The translations under genes were made by a program, and so were the position numbers. Of a stretch of 64,000 nucleotides of DNA, positions 1-7,988 are shown piece after piece. The stretch is from contig NZ_FOWK01000002.1 of assembly GCF_900115435.1 (NCBI RefSeq), positions 372,001-436,000 of the forward strand, written 5' to 3'. The notes under the pieces are model-generated. The model ran no database searches. It was not told the DNA's origin and was given only the letters and a program-made list of their open reading frames with translations. This DNA comes from Prevotella sp. tf2-5 (GTDB lineage: Bacteria; Bacteroidota; Bacteroidia; Bacteroidales; Bacteroidaceae). The number at the start of each line of letters is the position of its first letter. The first letter of the stretch is position 1.

Positions 1-1
1 G

Positions 2-481
2 GGTACTCCTTATGAGTGTAGTAGGGTGGAAATGCCGGACGACTTCCGGTATTTCATCCCCAGTAGTATGTTGGCGGAACTGCGGCGCAGACTGGTCGAA
101 GGTGCCGCCTCCGCCCCCCGGAGGTGCCGCCTTCGCCCCTCGGAGGTGCCGCCTTCGACCCCCGGAGGTGCCGCCTTCACAGGTCAGAGGTACGGGCTTC
201 CTTATCTGTATAATATCGCCAACCATCAGGCACGTGCCTTTTATGAAGGACAGGGACTGCCGGACGTGACACCTGCCTTTGAGACACACCGTCCTAAGGG
301 TGACGTGTTACTGATGCAGTGCCGCCATTGCCTTCGTTACTCCCTGGGCTGTTGTGTGAGAAACGGCGGCGGCAGACCCCAGTGGAAGGAACCCCTTTTC
401 CTCCGTCTGGGTGACGGCAGACGGTTCCGGCTGGACTTCGATTGTAAACATTGTCAGATGAATGTGTATGCGGCAGATTAA
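2..481 (+). CDS. U32 family peptidase, C-terminal part (5' truncated by window edge)
   Basis: The frame is open from the first bases of the window (…YECSRVEMPDDFRYF) and ends with TAA at 479-481, so only the last ~160 residues are present. The end is characteristic of U32 (collagenase-like) peptidases: a Cys-rich block LMQCRHCLRYSLGCC, then a KEPLFLRLGDGRRFRL strand region and a closing DCKHCQMNVY motif. These cysteines are probably metal or Fe-S ligands in this family. Between LVEG and YGLPYLYN lies a low-complexity stretch encoded by a 22-bp tandem repeat, which has no counterpart in U32 proteins that I know of. The next gene starts inside this one. The exact substrate is unknown; U32 relatives act in RNA hydroxylation or peptide cleavage. 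Confidence 0.8.
   Translation, partial: GTPYECSRVEMPDDFRYFIPSSMLAELRRRLVEGAASAPRRCRLRPSEVPPSTPGGAAFTGQRYGLPYLYNIANHQARAFYEGQGLPDVTPAFETHRPKGDVLLMQCRHCLRYSLGCCVRNGGGRPQWKEPLFLRLGDGRRFRLDFDCKHCQMNVYAAD
98..185 (+). repeat. 22-bp tandem repeat, 4 units, inside the U32 reading frame
   Basis: Units start at 98, 120, 142 and 164, with core GGTGCCGCCTTCG followed by a C-rich half. Because 22 is not a multiple of 3, successive units are read in three different frames, and three extra units add exactly 22 codons without a frameshift. The same 22-bp unit recurs at 13477 and 39635. Confidence 0.9.
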
Positions 482-1439
482 GTTCTATATCCTCACACTC
501 TGTGCGTTGCTGTTGACCGCCTGTTATAACCACGGTCCGCAGACACCTGACGCATGGGACCTCACGGAGAAACAGATCGACAGTATCTCTTTCTTCACCA
601 CGCATCACTATACGCAGAACTATAATTTCGTGGTGAATGCCGCCAGTATGCCACTGTCCGACCAACCTGGTGAGATGGCTTTCGACACCCTCTATGTGAT
701 GAAGGGGGAGCGACTCGTCGTGGCGGATATCATGACGGTATCCACCGACTCTATCGACTCGGTATGGGTGAAGGTGGCTCGTGACCAGATGACGCAGGGG
801 TGGATCAGGGAGAGTGAGATGCTGGAGGGGGTGTCACCGGATGACCCTATCTCACAGTTCATCGACCTCTTCTCGGATACCCATTTGTTGGTATTCCTCG
901 CCTTCCTCGTCATCGTCGTCGTCGCCTATGGACTCTACCGCCTGAACCGTCATGCCGCCTATATCGTGCATTTCAAGGACATCGACTCGTTCTATCCCAC
1001 ACTGTTATGCCTGCTGGTGGCGTCGTCGGCAACACTCTATGCCTCTATCCAGATGTTTGGCGCAGAGTCATGGCGGCATTTCTATTACCACCCGTCACTG
1101 AACCCTTTCGCCCTCCCGTGGCACCTGGGACTCTTCATCGCCTCGGTATGGGCGATCATCATTGTGGCTGTGGCTTCTCTGGATGACGTGCTGCGCCATC
1201 TCACGGGTATCGAGGCGATTCTCTATTTAGGTGGACTGGCGGGTGTGTGTGCCGTCGACTATGTGGTGTTCAGCGTCTCCACCTTGTATTATATAGGCTA
1301 CCTGTTGCTGATCGCCTATTTCATCTATGCCCTCTATCGTTACACACATTTCGCCAGATGCCGCTTCACCTGTGGGAAATGTGGGGCTCTCCTGAGTGAA
1401 AAAGGACGTTGCCCGCACTGCGGAACGGTCAACACCTGA
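462..1439 (+). CDS. Membrane lipoprotein with C-terminal zinc ribbon
   Basis: A 325-residue protein that overlaps the end of the U32 gene by 20 nt in another frame, suggesting translational coupling; an alternative ATG lies 6 nt downstream. The N-terminus is a lipoprotein signal (LLLTACYN, lipid-anchored Cys ~21). Residues ~75-125 form a small beta-rich extracytoplasmic region ending in a VWVKVARDQMTQGWI strand pattern, reminiscent of SH3-like domains. Several hydrophobic segments follow (about 145-165, 182-200, 225-245, 258-300). The C-terminus carries CGKCGALLSEKGRCPHCG, a treble-clef/zinc-ribbon Cys4 site. I do not recognise a named family; a membrane-embedded sensor or assembly protein is possible but unproven. 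Confidence 0.7.
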   Translation: MCMRQIKFYILTLCALLLTACYNHGPQTPDAWDLTEKQIDSISFFTTHHYTQNYNFVVNAASMPLSDQPGEMAFDTLYVMKGERLVVADIMTVSTDSIDSVWVKVARDQMTQGWIRESEMLEGVSPDDPISQFIDLFSDTHLLVFLAFLVIVVVAYGLYRLNRHAAYIVHFKDIDSFYPTLLCLLVASSATLYASIQMFGAESWRHFYYHPSLNPFALPWHLGLFIASVWAIIIVAVASLDDVLRHLTGIEAILYLGGLAGVCAVDYVVFSVSTLYYIGYLLLIAYFIYALYRYTHFARCRFTCGKCGALLSEKGRCPHCGTVNT

Positions 1440-1459
1440 AAAATCCCTATAAATAAGGA

Positions 1460-1490
1460 TTGCACAGAATAACGGAAAGCTGTACCTTTG
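1460..1490 (+). promoter_or_regulatory. Bacteroidota promoter of the TonB-dependent receptor
   Basis: TTG at 1460-1462, 20 bp, then TACCTTTG at 1483-1490. The predicted start of transcription is almost at the ATG at 1499, so this promoter excludes the upstream in-frame start at 1460. Confidence 0.7.
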
Positions 1491-1498
1491 CACCCGTT

Positions 1499-3910
1499 AT
1501 GAAAAAGAACAAGCAATTAATCTTGACGGGCTTGTTGTGTATGATGCCTGTCCTGTCGCAAGCCTACGAGGTGAACGACTCTTCTCGTGTGATAGACTTA
1601 GATGAGGTCATTGTGGTCTCCCAACCCAAGGAGAGCTTCCTGTTACGTCAGCAACCGATGAGCAGTAATGTCTTCGGTGCCAGCGAGATGCAGCAGTTGA
1701 ATGTGCGTGACCTCAGCCAGTTGTCACTGTATGTTCCCTCCTTCGTGATGCCAGCCTATGGCTCGCGTCTGACCTCCTCTCTATATATAAGAGGTATAGG
1801 CTCACGTATCAATAATCCGGCAGTGGGCGTTTATTACGATAATATCCCCTTGATGTCGAAGGCTGCCTATAATAACCATTTCTATATGCTCGACCGAGTG
1901 GATGTGCTGCGTGGTCCTCAGGCAACGCTCTATGGGCAGAATACCGAGGGCGGCTTGGTGCGTATCTATTCCAAGAACCCGATGAGCTACCAGGGTACGG
2001 ATATCCGACTGGGCATCGGTACGGGACTCTATACGAATGTGGAGGTGGCGCATTACCATCGCCCCAGCGATAAACTGGCTTTCTCGGTGGCAGGCTTTTA
2101 CAGTGGACTGAAAGGCTTCATCGACAACCAGAATTTCTCAGAGAAAAACGATAAGAGTAATGAGGCGGGCGCTAAGGTGCGTCTGATCTTTGCTCCTAAT
2201 CATAAGTTGAAACTTGACTGGACGGTTGACTATCAGTACGTCAACCAGAACGGTTTTGGCTATGGAGAGTTCCAGCCGATAGAGACAAGCTCGGTCAGCC
2301 CATACACGCTTGATGTCGCTGATCCCGCCACCACCATCATGAATGGTTACAAGCGTAACATGCTGAATACAGGGCTTTCCATCAGCTATGATATGGGGAA
2401 ACTGCTCTTCACCTCAACGACCAGTTATCAGTTCCTGCAGGACCAGATGATGATGGACCAGGACTATATGACACCTGACTTCCTGCGTCTGGAACAACGT
2501 CAGAAGATGAACGCACTGACACAGGAGTTTGTGCTCCGTTCTCAGCATACAGGCTGCTGGCAGCATGCCACGGGTGTCTTCGGCTCCTATCAGTGGTTGC
2601 ATACCGATGCACCCGTCTATTTCGGTGATGCCATTACAGGTCCTATCGGTACTGCCATCGAGAATTCCATGAAGAATGCGATGATCCAGGCAATGGTGGG
2701 ACGCTTCATAGGACAGGGAATGTCACCGGAACAGGCTCAGCAGATGGCACAGCGCACCGTGGACGGCATGGGTGTCACCATGTCGGCGGAGATGGGAGTG
2801 CCAGAGTCCTTCAAGACTCCTTCCATGAACTTCGCCCTTTTCCATGAGACGAATATCCAGTTGGTTGACCGCTTGAAACTGACGCTAGGCTTGCGCTTTA
2901 ATGTCGACAGGGTGAAAGTCGACTATGACGCACTTGCTTATATGAACATGACAGGTGGTACTGCCAATGCGATGGCTACCTATCACCTCACCTCTCATGT
3001 GGTTGACAACCGCTCGAAGACCTTTACGCAGTTGCTGCCGAAAATAGGTCTTACTTACAGTTTTAATAAGGTGGGGAATGCTTACGCCCTCGTCTCTAAG
3101 GGCTATCGTGCCGGAGGCTACAATATCCAGATGTTCAGTGATATCCTCCAGACGGATTTGAATGCGAATCAGCAGAAAGCCATGCGTGGTGACTATGATG
3201 TGGAGCATAGTGCTGAAGACTATGACGCTATCGAGGAGACGATTGCCTATAAACCCGAGGAGTCCTGGAACTTCGAGGTGGGCACACACCTGAACCTCTT
3301 CGACTCTCAGGTTCATTTCGACCTCGCGCTCTTCTATATGAAGATCCGTAACCAGCAACTCTCCATCATGGAGCCTCACAGCAATTACGGTCGTATCATA
3401 GTGAATGCGGGTAAGAGCCACTCCTGCGGACTGGAGATGTCTTTGCGTGGACGTGCCTTCGACAATGCGCTTGACTGGGGCATGACCTACAGTTTTACCA
3501 ACACGAAATTCGATAAATACCTGGTGACAAAGGGTGGGGCTGTCGCTCCAGATGTAGACGCTTTTGATGTCGATTACGATGGGAATTATGTGCCTTTCGT
3601 ACCCCGCCATACGTTCAGTGCGATGGCGGATTACCACATCGGTAAATTTACCATTGGCGCGAATGTCTCAGGACAGGGTAAGACCTGGTGGGACGAGGCG
3701 AATACCTATTCGCAGAAGTTCTATGCGGTTCTCGGCGCCCATGCCGACTATGACTTCGGTCCTGTTGTCGTCACGGTCTGGGGACGTAACCTGACGGACA
3801 CGAAATACAATACATTTGCCGTATCATCCACAGCGGCGGGAGGACAGCGCTATTTTGCACAGCGCGCCAATCCTATACAGGTCGGCATGGACGTAAACAT
3901 ACACTTCTAA
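1499..3910 (+). CDS. TonB-dependent outer-membrane receptor
   Basis: 803 residues. The start at 1499 is preferred over 1460 because it gives a clean signal peptide (MKKNKQLILTGLLCMMPVLS-QA) and lies just after the promoter. There is a plug domain (~30-160) with DLSQLSLYVPSF, SSLYIRGIGSR and VDVLRGPQATLYGQN, followed by a 22-strand-type barrel with alternating aromatic residues and a terminal Phe (VGMDVNIHF). There is no N-terminal carboxypeptidase-regulatory domain, so it is not a classic SusC. The plug resembles siderophore/FecA-like receptors more than polysaccharide receptors. No SusD or substrate genes lie beside it, so the ligand cannot be assigned. Confidence 0.85.
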   Translation: MKKNKQLILTGLLCMMPVLSQAYEVNDSSRVIDLDEVIVVSQPKESFLLRQQPMSSNVFGASEMQQLNVRDLSQLSLYVPSFVMPAYGSRLTSSLYIRGIGSRINNPAVGVYYDNIPLMSKAAYNNHFYMLDRVDVLRGPQATLYGQNTEGGLVRIYSKNPMSYQGTDIRLGIGTGLYTNVEVAHYHRPSDKLAFSVAGFYSGLKGFIDNQNFSEKNDKSNEAGAKVRLIFAPNHKLKLDWTVDYQYVNQNGFGYGEFQPIETSSVSPYTLDVADPATTIMNGYKRNMLNTGLSISYDMGKLLFTSTTSYQFLQDQMMMDQDYMTPDFLRLEQRQKMNALTQEFVLRSQHTGCWQHATGVFGSYQWLHTDAPVYFGDAITGPIGTAIENSMKNAMIQAMVGRFIGQGMSPEQAQQMAQRTVDGMGVTMSAEMGVPESFKTPSMNFALFHETNIQLVDRLKLTLGLRFNVDRVKVDYDALAYMNMTGGTANAMATYHLTSHVVDNRSKTFTQLLPKIGLTYSFNKVGNAYALVSKGYRAGGYNIQMFSDILQTDLNANQQKAMRGDYDVEHSAEDYDAIEETIAYKPEESWNFEVGTHLNLFDSQVHFDLALFYMKIRNQQLSIMEPHSNYGRIIVNAGKSHSCGLEMSLRGRAFDNALDWGMTYSFTNTKFDKYLVTKGGAVAPDVDAFDVDYDGNYVPFVPRHTFSAMADYHIGKFTIGANVSGQGKTWWDEANTYSQKFYAVLGAHADYDFGPVVVTVWGRNLTDTKYNTFAVSSTAAGGQRYFAQRANPIQVGMDVNIHF

Positions 3911-3951
3911 GACGCATATATAAAACTAAACTCAGCCATTATTGTTAATAA

Positions 3952-3965
3952 CGTTAAATTTAACG
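3952..3965. repeat. 14-bp perfect palindrome upstream of rprX
   Basis: CGTTAAATTTAACG lies about 43 bp upstream of the -7 element of the kinase gene. It could be an operator, for example an autoregulatory RprY site, or part of the end of the upstream transcript. Nothing else in the sequence decides this. Confidence 0.4.
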
Positions 3966-4007
3966 GAATTAATTAACTAAACGACTTCTTCGTATCGGTA
4001 AAAGCAG

Positions 4008-4015
4008 TATCTTTG
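4008..4015 (+). promoter_or_regulatory. -7 element of rprXY
   Basis: TATCTTTG, matching TAnnTTTG, 8 bp before the ATG of the kinase gene. No clear TTTG -33 element is seen. Confidence 0.6.
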
Positions 4016-4023
4016 CTTTCGAT

Positions 4024-5586
4024 ATGAAGAAGTCTACTATTTGGGCAATAGCCATCGTCATGGGACTCGCTTTCCTGGGTCTGCTTTATCTCCAGTTCTC
4101 CTATGTCGAGGAGATGGTGAAGATGAAGAAAGAACAGTTTGACGAGAGCGTGAACCGCAGTCTGTATCAGGCATCCCGTAACCTGGAGATGAATGAGACA
4201 CTTCGTTACTTGGAGAAAGACGTACAGGCGACGGAGCGTCGTGCCTTCAGCCAGGACTCTATGATGGTTGACGGGCTCGACGGTACCATCAAGCAGTCGC
4301 ACCAGTTTGCAGTGGCTGCCGACGATGGCACGGTATACTCCTCGTTCCAGTTGAAGACTTTCGAGATGAAGCCCGCCTCTGTGCCCAAGGCGATGATCCT
4401 GCGTAAAGACAAGAGCTCGCTCTCCGAGGCGGCGAAGTCGATGCAGGAGATCGTGCGTAACCGCTATGTCTACCAGAAAGCGTTGCTCGACGAGGTGGTG
4501 TATAATATCCTCTATACCGCCAGTGACAAACCGCTGAAGGAGCGTATCAACTTCCGGATGCTGGATCAGGATATCCGTGCGGAGCTGATGAACAACGGGG
4601 TCAATATCCCTTACCATTTCACCGTCTCCACATCGGACGGTCGTGAGGTGTATCGTTGTCCGGACTACACCGATGAGGGGGAGAAATACAGTTATACGCA
4701 GTTGCTGTTCCGTAACGACCCGCAGTCGAAGATGGGTGTGGTGAAGATTCACTTCCCGGACATGAGCAGCTATATCTTCTCCTCTGTACGCTTTATGATA
4801 CCGTCATTGGTGTTCACGATGGTATTGCTCATCACGTTCATCTTCACCATCGTACTGATCTTCCGTCAGAAACGCTATACGGAGATCAAGAACGACTTCA
4901 TCAATAATATGACGCATGAGCTAAAGACCCCTATCGCCTCTATCTCACTTGCCGCGCAGATGATGAATGACGACAGTGTGACGAAGAGTGAGCAGATGAC
5001 GAAGCACCTGGGTGGCATCATCGCCGATGAGTCGAAGCGCCTCCGCTTCCTCGTGGAGAAAGTGCTGCAGATGTCGATGTTCGACAAGAAGAGTGTGGTG
5101 TTCAAGAAGAAACAACTCGACCTCAACGAGATGGTAGAGACCATCGCCTCCACCTTCTCCTTGCGTGTGGAGCATACGGGCGGTAAGATATACACCCAGA
5201 TAGAGGCTGTCGACTCCGGTATCTATGTCGATGAGGTGCATTTCCAGAATGCCATCACCAACCTGATGGATAACGCCGTGAAATACCGGAAACCGGAGGA
5301 GCCGCTGGATATCTATATCCGTACGTGGAACGACCATGACCGTCTGTTGCTGAGTATCCGTGACACTGGTCAGGGCATCAAGAAGGAGAATATCAAGAAG
5401 ATCTTCGATAAGTTCTACCGTGTGCATACGGGTAACAAGCACGATGTGAAGGGCTTCGGTCTCGGTCTTGCCTATGTGAAGAAAGTGGTGGATCTCCACC
5501 AGGGTGAGATCAAGTGTGAGAGTGACTTGGGAAAGGGTACCAAGTTCACCATCTCCCTGCCTGTTATGAAAGAGAATCAAGAATAA
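4024..5586 (+). CDS. rprX: Sensor histidine kinase (RprX-type)
   Basis: 520 residues. TM1 is at ~8-27, with a periplasmic sensor region ~28-255 and TM2 at ~256-280. The HisKA domain contains NMTHELKTPIASIS with the phospho-acceptor His ~298. The HATPase domain has N-box NLMDNAVKY, G1 DTGQGI, F-box FDKFYRV and G2 GFGLGLAYV. There is no HAMP domain. Length, architecture and the adjacent regulator match the Bacteroides RprX/RprY pair. The response regulator gene follows after 27 nt, presumably in one transcript. The signal sensed is not evident from the sequence. Confidence 0.85.
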   Translation: MKKSTIWAIAIVMGLAFLGLLYLQFSYVEEMVKMKKEQFDESVNRSLYQASRNLEMNETLRYLEKDVQATERRAFSQDSMMVDGLDGTIKQSHQFAVAADDGTVYSSFQLKTFEMKPASVPKAMILRKDKSSLSEAAKSMQEIVRNRYVYQKALLDEVVYNILYTASDKPLKERINFRMLDQDIRAELMNNGVNIPYHFTVSTSDGREVYRCPDYTDEGEKYSYTQLLFRNDPQSKMGVVKIHFPDMSSYIFSSVRFMIPSLVFTMVLLITFIFTIVLIFRQKRYTEIKNDFINNMTHELKTPIASISLAAQMMNDDSVTKSEQMTKHLGGIIADESKRLRFLVEKVLQMSMFDKKSVVFKKKQLDLNEMVETIASTFSLRVEHTGGKIYTQIEAVDSGIYVDEVHFQNAITNLMDNAVKYRKPEEPLDIYIRTWNDHDRLLLSIRDTGQGIKKENIKKIFDKFYRVHTGNKHDVKGFGLGLAYVKKVVDLHQGEIKCESDLGKGTKFTISLPVMKENQE

Positions 5587-5613
5587 TATATTAACAATTA
5601 AAAGAATAAGATT

Positions 5614-6312
5614 ATGGACGAGAAACTGAAAATTCTTCTTTGTGAAGACGACGAGAACCTGGGAATGCTGTTGCGTGAGTATCTGGCAGCTAAGGGCTAC
5701 CAGGCAGAGCTGTGCCCCGACGGTGAGGCAGGCTATAAGGCTTTCCTGAAGACGAAGTTTGACATCTGTGTGCTCGACGTGATGATGCCGAAGAAAGACG
5801 GTTTCACACTGGCACAGGAGATCCGCAGTGCCAATGCGGAGATACCTATCATCTTCCTCACGGCAAAGACATTGAAGGAGGACATCCTCGAAGGCTTTAA
5901 GATCGGTGCGGACGACTATATCACCAAGCCCTTCTCGATGGAGGAACTGGTGTTCCGTGTAGAGGCTATCCTGCGCCGCGTACGTGGTAAGAAGAACAAG
6001 GAGAGTTCCGTATATCATATCGGACGCTTCACCTTCGATACCCAGAAGCAGTTGCTGGTGATTGGTGACAAGCAGACGAAGCTGACGACGAAGGAGAATG
6101 AGTTGCTGGCACTGTTGTGCTCTCACGCCAATGAGATCCTGCAGCGTGACTTCGCCCTGAAGACCATCTGGATTGACGATAACTATTTCAATGCCCGCTC
6201 GATGGATGTGTATATCACCAAGCTGCGTAAGCATCTGAAGGACGACGACCAGATTGAGATCATCAATATCCACGGCAAAGGCTATAAGCTCATTGCGCCA
6301 GACGAGGAATAA
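5614..6312 (+). CDS. rprY: OmpR-family response regulator (RprY-type)
   Basis: 232 residues. The receiver domain (1-120) has acidic pocket EDD at 11-13, phospho-acceptor Asp55 in CVLDVMMPKKDG, a T in FLTAK and Lys in ITKPFS. The C-terminal winged helix (~135-228) has KLTTKENELLALL and a closing INIHGKGYKL. The sequence closely matches what I recall of Bacteroides RprY. It is cotranscribed with the kinase and ends just before a strong terminator. Confidence 0.9.
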   Translation: MDEKLKILLCEDDENLGMLLREYLAAKGYQAELCPDGEAGYKAFLKTKFDICVLDVMMPKKDGFTLAQEIRSANAEIPIIFLTAKTLKEDILEGFKIGADDYITKPFSMEELVFRVEAILRRVRGKKNKESSVYHIGRFTFDTQKQLLVIGDKQTKLTTKENELLALLCSHANEILQRDFALKTIWIDDNYFNARSMDVYITKLRKHLKDDDQIEIINIHGKGYKLIAPDEE

Positions 6313-6337
6313 TCTATTGTGGTAAGATAATAACAGG

Positions 6338-6372
6338 AGAGGGACGGTCAGTGATTTGACCGCCCCTCTTTT
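6338..6372 (+). terminator. Rho-independent terminator after rprY
   Basis: A 13-bp stem (6338-6350 with 6357-6369, one mismatch), a 6-nt loop, then TTT. It sits between the convergent rprY and gdhA genes and may serve both. Confidence 0.85.
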
Positions 6373-6401
6373 CTATTCAGTGTTTGTGTCGGAAACATTC
6401 T

Positions 6402-7739
6402 TTATACAATGCCCTGGCTCATCATGGCAGAAGCCACCTTCATGAAACCGGCGACGTTAGCGCCCTTCACGTAGTTGATGTAACCGTCAGGCTGTGTACC
6501 GTACTTCACGCAGTTCTCGTGAATATCGTTCATGATACGCTTCAGGTAGTCGTCCACCTCCTTAGCGGTCCATGACAGACGCTCAGAGTTCTGTGACATC
6601 TCCAGACCAGATACAGACACACCACCAGCGTTAGAAGCCTTACCGGGAGCGTACAGGATCTTGGCATCCTGGAAGATCTTGATAGCCTCGGGCAGTGAAG
6701 GCATGTTAGCACCCTCAGCGACGGCGATGACACCATTGTCTACGAGTGCCTGAGCCTGCTCACCGTTGATCTCGTTCTGGGTAGCGCATGGCAGGGCGAT
6801 GTCAGCCTTCTCGTGCCAGGGACGCTCACCAGCGTGGTATACTGCGTTAGGATACTCCTCAGCATACTCCTTGATACGTCCGCGCTCTACATTCTTCAAC
6901 TCCTTCACGTAAGCGAGCTTAGCCTCGTCGATACCGTCTGGGTCGTAGATGTAACCGTCAGAGTCAGAGAGGGTCATGGGGATAGCACCGAGCTGGATGC
7001 ACTTCTCAGTAGCATACTGTGCCACGTTACCGGAACCGGAGATCAGCACCTTCTTACCCTTGATGTCGATATTACGGGTAGCGAGCATAGAGGTCAGGAA
7101 GTAAACACAACCGTAACCAGTAGCCTCGGGACGGATCAGTGAGCCGCCGAAGGGGATACCCTTACCTGTGAGCACACCCTGGAACTGGTGGGTCAGCTTC
7201 TTGTACTGTCCGAAGAGGTAACCTACCTCACGACCACCTACACCGATATCACCAGCGGGAACGTCCTCATCGGGACCGATCACACGATATAACTCATTCA
7301 TGAATGCCTGGCAGAAACGCATCACCTCAGCGTCGCTCTTACCACGGGGAGAGAAGTCGGAACCACCCTTGGCACCACCCATAGGCAGGGTTGTCAGTGA
7401 GTTCTTGAAGGTCTGCTCGAAGGCGAGGAACTTCAGGATACCGAGGTTCACGCTCTTGTGATAACGGAGACCGCCTTTGTACGGACCGATAGCATTGTTG
7501 TGCTGAATACGGTAACCCATGTTGGTCTGTACCTTACCCTGGTCGTCTACCCATGTGATACGGAACTCACATACGCGATCGGGGATGCAGAGGCGCTCGA
7601 TGAGGTTTGCCTTCTCAAACTCAGGGTGCTTGTTGTACTCTTCTTCGATAGTGGGAAGAACTTGACTTACTGCCTGGATGTACTCCGGCTCGTTGGGGAA
7701 GCGTTGCTTCAGATTCTCAACAACTTGTGCTGCATTCAT
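6402..7739 (-). CDS. gdhA: NADP-type glutamate dehydrogenase
   Basis: 445 residues, the usual size of hexameric NADP(H) glutamate dehydrogenase, which makes glutamate from 2-oxoglutarate and ammonia in the cytosol. Visible features are the substrate-binding GGLRYHKSVN, the catalytic Lys in PMGGAKGGSDF, the PAGDIGVGGREVGYLFGQYK segment, and the dinucleotide-binding ISGSGNVAQYATEK. It is a single gene with its own promoter and a ~60-nt leader, convergent with rprY. Confidence 0.97.
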   Translation of the reverse strand: MNAAQVVENLKQRFPNEPEYIQAVSQVLPTIEEEYNKHPEFEKANLIERLCIPDRVCEFRITWVDDQGKVQTNMGYRIQHNNAIGPYKGGLRYHKSVNLGILKFLAFEQTFKNSLTTLPMGGAKGGSDFSPRGKSDAEVMRFCQAFMNELYRVIGPDEDVPAGDIGVGGREVGYLFGQYKKLTHQFQGVLTGKGIPFGGSLIRPEATGYGCVYFLTSMLATRNIDIKGKKVLISGSGNVAQYATEKCIQLGAIPMTLSDSDGYIYDPDGIDEAKLAYVKELKNVERGRIKEYAEEYPNAVYHAGERPWHEKADIALPCATQNEINGEQAQALVDNGVIAVAEGANMPSLPEAIKIFQDAKILYAPGKASNAGGVSVSGLEMSQNSERLSWTAKEVDDYLKRIMNDIHENCVKYGTQPDGYINYVKGANVAGFMKVASAMMSQGIV

Positions 7740-7800
7740 AATCTTTTTCCTTTTTTGGTTATTATACTATTGAAATTTGTATCTCGAATTATTTCGGATG

Positions 7801-7831
7801 CAAAATTACATCAAAAAATTGAATTACCAAA
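7801..7831 (-). promoter_or_regulatory. Promoter of gdhA
   Basis: On the minus strand, TTTG (7828-7831), 19 bp, TAATTTTG (7801-7808). This is a full match to the Bacteroidota consensus in an AT-rich stretch; the leader to the ATG is ~55 nt. Confidence 0.85.
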
Positions 7832-7935
7832 CATTTTATCAAAAAAAATACGAAAAAAGTTTCTTTTTGTCACGAATTGACTCAAATCAAGGGAAAAATG
7901 ACAAAAATATGCAGGTTATATGTGTGCGGGAACAA

Positions 7936-7964
7936 CAAACGTCTGCCTGGAGGGCAGACGTTTG
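7936..7964 (-). terminator. Terminator after clpC
   Basis: A perfect 12-bp stem, CAAACGTCTGCC with its complement, with a 5-nt loop. On the minus strand it is followed by a T-rich stretch. It lies 25 bp past the clpC stop. Confidence 0.8.
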
Positions 7965-7988
7965 GGTTGTATGTAAGGGGGTTGTATG

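Noticed and set aside
98..185. CRISPR array
   Set aside because: The 22-bp units are directly tandem with no spacers, and no cas gene is present; the same holds for the arrays at 13477 and 39635.
2..269. Separate small gene at 12-269 in the alternate frame
   Set aside because: It exists only because the 22-bp repeats are open in all frames; the U32 frame has the conserved motifs.
4945..6273. 442-codon antisense frame across rprX and rprY
   Set aside because: It spans two real genes and their gap in the opposite direction, and is rich in His/Leu/Val typical of reverse-complement shadows.
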